This document shows positions 59,038 through 64,000 of a DNA stretch of 64,000 bases, in pieces; the first letter of the stretch is position 1, and each line of letters starts with the position of its first letter. Both the position numbers and the translations under genes were made by a program. Under the pieces are notes generated by a model that was not told the origin of the DNA, ran no database searches, and worked only from the letters and a program-made list of their open reading frames with translations. Where the stretch lies: NCBI RefSeq assembly GCF_019112545.1, contig NW_025064881.1:1958591-2022590 (forward strand), given 5' to 3'. The stretch is from Guyanagaster necrorhizus (taxonomy: Eukaryota > Basidiomycota > Agaricomycetes > Agaricales > Physalacriaceae).

Positions 59038-60785
59038 CTAGTTCTTCCCGCTCCATCCTCCAGGGATCAGTGCCGATCCAGCCTCATAGCCAGGTGGAGG
59101 ACTATCATCATATTGTTGTGACGACGTTGACATATGCGCCCGAGGTCCCATCGGACTTGTTTGCCTTTCTGCAGCTGCAGGTACGACGGTATTTATGTGG
59201 GAAGGCATTTGAGGGTTTGGCTCAGCATACGAGAGATATGAATGTTCTTGTGTGTGCTCAGGAAGAGGAGGCAGGCTGTTCTGCCCATATCCATCTCCTC
59301 CTAAGGTGTAGTTTCGCTCCTGCGCTGGAACGGCCACGGGGGCAGGATAATAGTGAGGTTGTGATGACATCGGTGGGGGGCTTGTTGTGTAGTTTCGGAT
59401 ACCATAAGGGTCGCTGTACTGTTGCTGAGCCTGGGGATGGACTTGAGATGATGCAGCGTCGTATGCATCATACTGCGAGTACGCAGATGGATACTGCTGG
59501 TGGGCAGCAGGTGAATGGTCTGACAATTTCGTCAAAGATACGTAACGTTGATCCAGCTAGAACTTACAAGTCGTTCCTCCCAATGTAACAGGCGAACCAT
59601 AGCGATCAGGGTGTTGTTGGGGATGTGTGGAAAGATACTGGTTGTTAACGGGCGGGTTATGTGTAGGCGACGAAGGTTCAGGAGCCGCATAGGTATAGGT
59701 CGATGCAGCATACGTTGAAGGAGCATAACCCGTGTTACTGCTACCTTGGCGACGCGGCTGGGGTTGGGGTTGGGGCGGATACGACGTAGTTTGGGTTGGA
59801 TTGTAGTATTCGTCTACAGCTCGAGAACCGGCAGGCGCCTGAACATAGCCACCTCCAACGTATCCACCCCCCTGGACCGGCCTGCCGCCGTATCCGCCTG
59901 GCTGGAGGGTGTTGGATGCAGACTGGTCGCGATATGGTTGTTCAACGATTACGTTGTCACCGTCAACGCGAGCAGTGAGAGGCTGCGCCTCAGGCAGAGG
60001 TGATAACCCGATTTCTTTCTGTTGCATAGCCTTCCTGTCAGCCTCTGCCTTGACAGCATCCAAACGCATCTGGTCGTCGTAGTCTCCGTTCTCGCGATCT
60101 TTGCGTCTACCCCATTCATCTCTAGGCTTACGCTTTGAGATACAACAGCGACCGATGGTGTAGAAGCATCCGCTAAAGAAGAGGAGTAGCCATGCGGCTA
60201 GTGTCAGCCAAATGGCGGTTCCAATTGAAGCTGTTCCCACAGAGTTTATACGTGCTTTGGCGACGAAAAAAAGGACAAGGTCGAAGATGAATGCAATAAG
60301 TGCGACGGTAGCGGCGAAGCCCGAGACACAGGTGCTGCAGCAAGTCATGGACATTTCCCGTACGTGTGCTAGGAGGCCAAAGAAAGCTGATATGGCGGCG
60401 AGACATAAGGCAACGATGTGAAGAACGAGGGCGTATGTTATCCATTTGACAGCGACATTGGGAATATCGATGGGCAGCTCATTTCCAACAAGACTGTTGA
60501 TATCTTAACAGCAAATTATTGGTCCCACAAGCTTAGGGTGCAATGGAATGTCTCACCGAGTTCATACCCAACCGATGCCTTTGAGCAGGTGGTACCGTTG
60601 GACAGGTCCAAGCAGTATCCTAATGTACCAAAGGTGATGGTACCATTGTATCCATCCTCTGATATGCTTGCCTTGAGAAAGTATACAGACTTTAATAAGG
60701 GAACGCCGAATGAGACGACTGCGAGAAGGATTGTGGCAACGAGGGTGCAGATGAAACCTGGCGTCGCAGGGCGCAGGATAGCCAT
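59038..60785 (-). CDS. palI: pH-response regulator PalI/Rim9 (SUR7 family)
   Basis: Membrane partner of the PalH/Rim21 ambient-pH sensor in the Pal/Rim pathway. The start at 60783-60785 gives AILRPATPGFICTLVATILL. Four membrane segments: GFICTLVATILLAVVSFGV; WITYALVLHIVALCLAAISA; GFAATVALIAFIFDLVLFFV; AIWLTLAAWLLLFFSGCFYT. Between the first two lies an extracellular loop with TCSKASVGYELG. After GRCCISKRKPRDEWGRRKD the protein is a long disordered tail rich in Gln, Pro and Tyr, with QPQPQPQP and YGSPVTLGGT, ending ALIPGGWSGKN, as in other PalI proteins. Exons are 60557?-60785, then one near 60360-60510, 59575-60354 and 59038-59525, all approximate. Confidence 0.88.
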
Positions 60786-61634
60786 GTTTATCGACGACGA
60801 ATGACAAAGGAGATATGCGATGGAATAGAAAAACGAAAGAGCAGTTGGATGGTAGTAGGCGTATTGACTATGAAGGGGCGATACTCCAGCACAGCCCTGC
60901 ACGCCTGTATGCCAAGGATGGCTATTGCCGGACATGCCGAATCCAAACACTGCAAGAATGTCTCTTTCATCTTCAAAAGCGCAGACGACGCTGTGCGAGG
61001 GCGAGGGCGAGGGCGAAGGTGCAGCTACAAGTCAATCTGGCTGCTGCCTCTGGCGATTCCACGACCACAACTGCAGGGATGCAACCTCTTTATTTTTAAG
61101 TGACGCAGACCGACGAAATGTCCGTAGACGGAATTTTGAATTGCTCCGACTCGCACTGTCTAGATGTCTCTAGGATCTTTTCTTCGTCCTTTCTGGCTAG
61201 CTTCGGGCATCGTGCGCGGGGAGCTCTGACAAACGATGCATTACCACGAACCACGGTAATTTCTTTGTCCCATGTCTTTTGACCGTTGATATCGCCACGA
61301 TTCTCTTTGCCTCAATCTCTTCCCTCGCAAGCAAAGGCACCTTCTGAGCTGATAATCTGTCACCGGACATATGGTGACGGTCTCTCAGTTTTGCGTATAG
61401 AGCCCGAACGCTGCATTTTCCGATCAGATTGCGAATCCGGGTAGCACACCAAAAATAACCAACAGCGGCCAACCAAGGCGTCGAGGAGTTGCGACTTGCG
61501 GATATCAATCTTGTTATCCGATCCCCTTTGCTTACCACCAGTATATAGGACACATCCGACAGCCGCCCTTGCTGTTGCCGAAGTCGATGTGAAGCGCTCC
61601 AACGTTAATGGAGTCAATAATACACAAGATCTCT
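60786..61634. other. intergenic, no gene seen
   Basis: PalI promoter and promoter of the next plus-strand gene, about 850 bases. Overlapping frames on both strands (60801-61282 plus, 61197-61617 minus) have no domain or splice support. Confidence 0.4.
60995..61019. repeat. (GCGAGG)4 microsatellite
   Basis: About four GCGAGG/GAGGGC units, the last imperfect, in the spacer upstream of palI. Purine-rich, G-runs on the plus strand. Confidence 0.7.
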
Positions 61635-62473
61635 ATGCGTGTGGCTTGCTTCATTTTGGCTTTCTGGGGAGTTTATCTGGTGCGTCAACCATTTCGATTT
61701 CAACCAAGTTACCTCACTTACAATATCCTCTTCAGAGCACCGTGGCCGTGCTCTTAACAGTTTTAACCCCTTCTTTCTTGCGCCCACGCTCTCACCTTGT
61801 CTACTCGCTCGAGCGTCAACTACGCAGACGTCGTCTTCGCCATCGCCATCGCCATCACCCCTACCTCAAGAGACGGTCTCGTGATATCTCCTCGGATCAT
61901 ACTTTAATTGACGAGACGACGAGCAAAGGGCGCGATCAAGTCCCGAGTCTTGCCTTCATTCCTCACCACGTTCGAGTTGGGTCTATACAATCAGGATCAT
62001 CGCTGCATACCACCTCCACTGACGACACATTCTTCACTTCCACCAATACTTCATCAGAACACCTCTCTCATTGCCGTACATTCTCCATGAAACGCTCCTG
62101 TTGCAGAAAGGATTCACGAAACTCTCCTCCACGCCCCAGTAGCCCCCTACCGCGGTCCCCTTATTCCAGATTCAAATCTTTTTTTAAACATGACAACACA
62201 AAGTCGTGCGTCCAAGGTATGAACACACATTCAATGACTAGCTCTGTACTAAGCAGTGCCACAGGGAACATCAAGCCACGTTCGGTCCTGTCCATCCAGA
62301 TTTTCGATAGGTATCCTGACACGCCGAACGGCCTATCTCCAGACCCCCCTTTCTCCAGAGTACCCATGACCCGCAGCAACAGTTTTCCTTTGTCGGATCC
62401 AACTAATAAGATCAGGTCTAAATGGCGGTGGAAACTCCTTCCTCGAGCAACCGACACGAGACATTTTTACTAA
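61635..62473 (+). CDS. Unrecognised membrane-anchored basic protein, tandem paralogue 1
   Basis: The spliced start at ATG 61635 gives RVACFILAFWGVYL, then a phase-0 intron (about 61680-61735, CTG/AGC join), then STVAVLLTVLTPSFLRPRSH. Together these make one hydrophobic anchor followed by a very basic stretch (LERQLRRRRLRHRHRHH). The rest is Ser/Thr-rich and polar with CRTFSMKRSCCRKD and SRFKSFFKHD. A second intron (48 bases, phase 1, about 62218-62265) is open in frame, so the retained form is also translatable. The last exon gives KPRSVLSIQIFDRYPDTP and ends WKLLPRATDTRHFY. I do not recognise the family. Intron positions, phases and several blocks match the next gene. Confidence 0.6.
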
Positions 62474-63095
62474 CGACTCTTCATGACTCATTAATATTTT
62501 TATTCCTTGTCATGTCTTGCATTTATTCATCATTATATACATTATACACCGGATTCAAAACTGATTGTACGTGTTGTGGGCGGATCAAATTGCAACTGAA
62601 ACGACGTACTGAGTGACTTCCCTTGTTTACTACAAGTCGCAACGTGAAGCTGTACGCGCGGCCGGTCGTGATTGACAATCATGATTATTTCTTCCGCGGA
62701 ACGGATTCCCCACAACGCTGGCTACTTGCTCAAAAATTTCTCTATCCGCTGAGATTTGACAGCCTGCATGCAAGGCTGAACTTGAAGCGGTTGCAAGGAA
62801 TGGTCGACGTAATCTCGGTAACGTACACGAATTTTTGCGGGCGGCGAAACTGACACATCTACTCCAGGTCCGTCGTTTTAAGTACTGCGACATCACGTAA
62901 GGATCGGAAGCCCGGAATGGAGAAGCCCAATACATAAGACGATCGCGACAAACCTGGTCGTTTCCCACACACTTTTGTTGTTAACCACCACTGCCATGAT
63001 CTATTCTCGCACCTAATATCACCACTTAATTATCATACAACACCTTCGTTCTTTCGCCAATTCTGTGTTTCAGGTCATCCCGAACCCCACTGGCA
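62474..63095. other. spacer between tandem paralogues
   Basis: About 620 bases holding the 3' flank of the first paralogue and the promoter of the second. A plus frame at 62623-62853 and a minus frame at 62630-62968 overlap each other and look spurious. Confidence 0.4.
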
Positions 63096-64000
63096 ATGCC
63101 CATTTATCTTCCCCGCAGTGATATGGAGTCTATTTTTCGAAAGGTGTTCATGTTGAGCGTCAGTTTCCTGCTGGCCTCAGTTGGGTTTTCTCTGGTAAGT
63201 GATAAAGTGCTGATGACCAAGGCAGCTCCTGATGTCATTCTTACAGAGCGTGGTTTCATCCTTGTTGGGCATGTTCTTCCCTGATATACAGGAGCGGCCT
63301 CCACGTCGTAAGGACCCAATCCGCGTGTCCAGAAGGAAAAATCCTCATCGACATCAAAACCGTGACCGATCTTGGTCTCCGGATCAACATGGCCTCGTTA
63401 CAGAGGAGGCCCGGCCCGTTTTCAACCTCCTCGTACAACCTATTGACAATGTCACTTATGACGACCTGATTGTCACAGAACCAACTGAGCGAGGACTTAG
63501 CGAAACTTTATTGAGTGATGCCTCCGGCCTGGGGTCATCGCCACCTTCACAGCCTTCCCGCGCATCTATGTCACCCTCCGAGTACTCAGAACGCTCAGAG
63601 TCGAGCGCTCAGACGTATGATTTCCCTATAGTATCGAGCGAGGAATCATCTCCTCATCATAATTCGCACATGCATGGTTTCCGTATCAGACGGACGTGGA
63701 AAAAATCGAAATCCTCCATTCCAATGCCTTCTTCGACGGAGCTGCCCATTCTTAATAATCCGTCAACAATTAAAAAGTCGAAAACGTTCAACAAAAGCCC
63801 TCGTACGGAGAAAAAAGGTAAGCGGCAATCCTATCCGGATGACTTACAAACCTGACATATGCTAGGCATCTGTAAGGCGAGGTCATTCTGTGTCATGGAG
63901 AGGGAAAAGACTCCGAAACCACCGACTCCCCGTCCTCGTACACAACCATATGAAGCACCGTATTTTACACCACTTCCAGGTTCCGGGCCTATTTTGTCTG
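63096..64000 (+). CDS. Unrecognised membrane-anchored basic protein, tandem paralogue 2, cut by window edge
   Basis: The start at ATG 63096 (or the in-frame ATG encoding MESIFRK) gives a hydrophobic segment FMLSVSFLLASVGFSL. A phase-0 intron (about 63194-63245) joins CTG to AGC and continues SVVSSLLGMFFPDIQERPPR. A basic stretch follows (RRKDPIRVSRRKNPHRHQNR), then a Ser-rich region with YDDLIVTEPTERGLSE and MHGFRIRRTWKKSKSS. A second phase-1 intron (about 63819-63865) leads to GICKARSFCVMEREKTPKPP, then a Pro-rich tail that is open to the right edge. I do not recognise the family. Exon layout matches the previous gene. Confidence 0.6.

Noticed and set aside
62623..62968. Frames on both strands between the tandem paralogues
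   Set aside because: Opposite frames over the same bases, no domain; most likely spacer.

Overview
The window is nuclear DNA from a filamentous basidiomycete, most likely a mushroom-forming agaricomycete. The evidence is compact genes on both strands, many GT-AG introns of about 45-60 bases, and a gene set containing a Sho1 osmosensor, a PalI/Rim9 pH sensor, NTE1, F-box/LRR proteins and a mushroom-type divergent protein kinase. I saw no rRNA or tRNA gene, no CRISPR array and no intact transposon. Almost all genes were rebuilt by joining exons by eye, so exon borders are approximate unless stated.

Left third (1-23.8 kb): a Wss1-type DNA-protein crosslink protease runs off the left edge. It is followed by a SAM methyltransferase with long disordered arms, the exosome cofactor Lrp1/C1D, a large F-box/LRR protein and a tiny YABBY/HMG-like protein. 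Vps33 (HOPS/CORVET) and the lysophospholipase NTE1 are divergent across a 167-base spacer. Next come a decayed GNAT acetyltransferase pseudogene, a second F-box-like protein and a WBP11-type splicing factor.

Middle (24-45 kb): a RNF10/Mag2 RING ubiquitin ligase, Sho1, a PhzF-like isomerase that seems to lack the catalytic Glu, a degenerate kinase-like gene, a FAD monooxygenase, an Fhit-type HIT hydrolase, a third F-box-like protein, a secreted acid-sphingomyelinase-like phosphodiesterase, a small membrane protein and a CSC1/OSCA channel.

Right third (45-64 kb): a candidate lipid-anchored microprotein (MGCVSSK start), Sly1, a mitochondrial GHITM/TMBIM5 protein, a TBL1/Sif2 corepressor, DCAF11, a ricin-B-like beta-trefoil protein, an agmatinase-like enzyme with a signal peptide and a C-terminal RDEL, and PalI. 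The last two genes are unrecognised tandem proteins that share intron positions, intron phases and short sequence blocks. The second runs off the right edge.

Most genes are conserved housekeeping functions (membrane traffic, proteolysis, RNA processing, stress sensing) and are not arranged as a pathway. The likely new material is the tandem two-gene family at 61.6-64 kb, the microproteins, the RDEL agmatinase, and the altered PhzF and kinase active sites.
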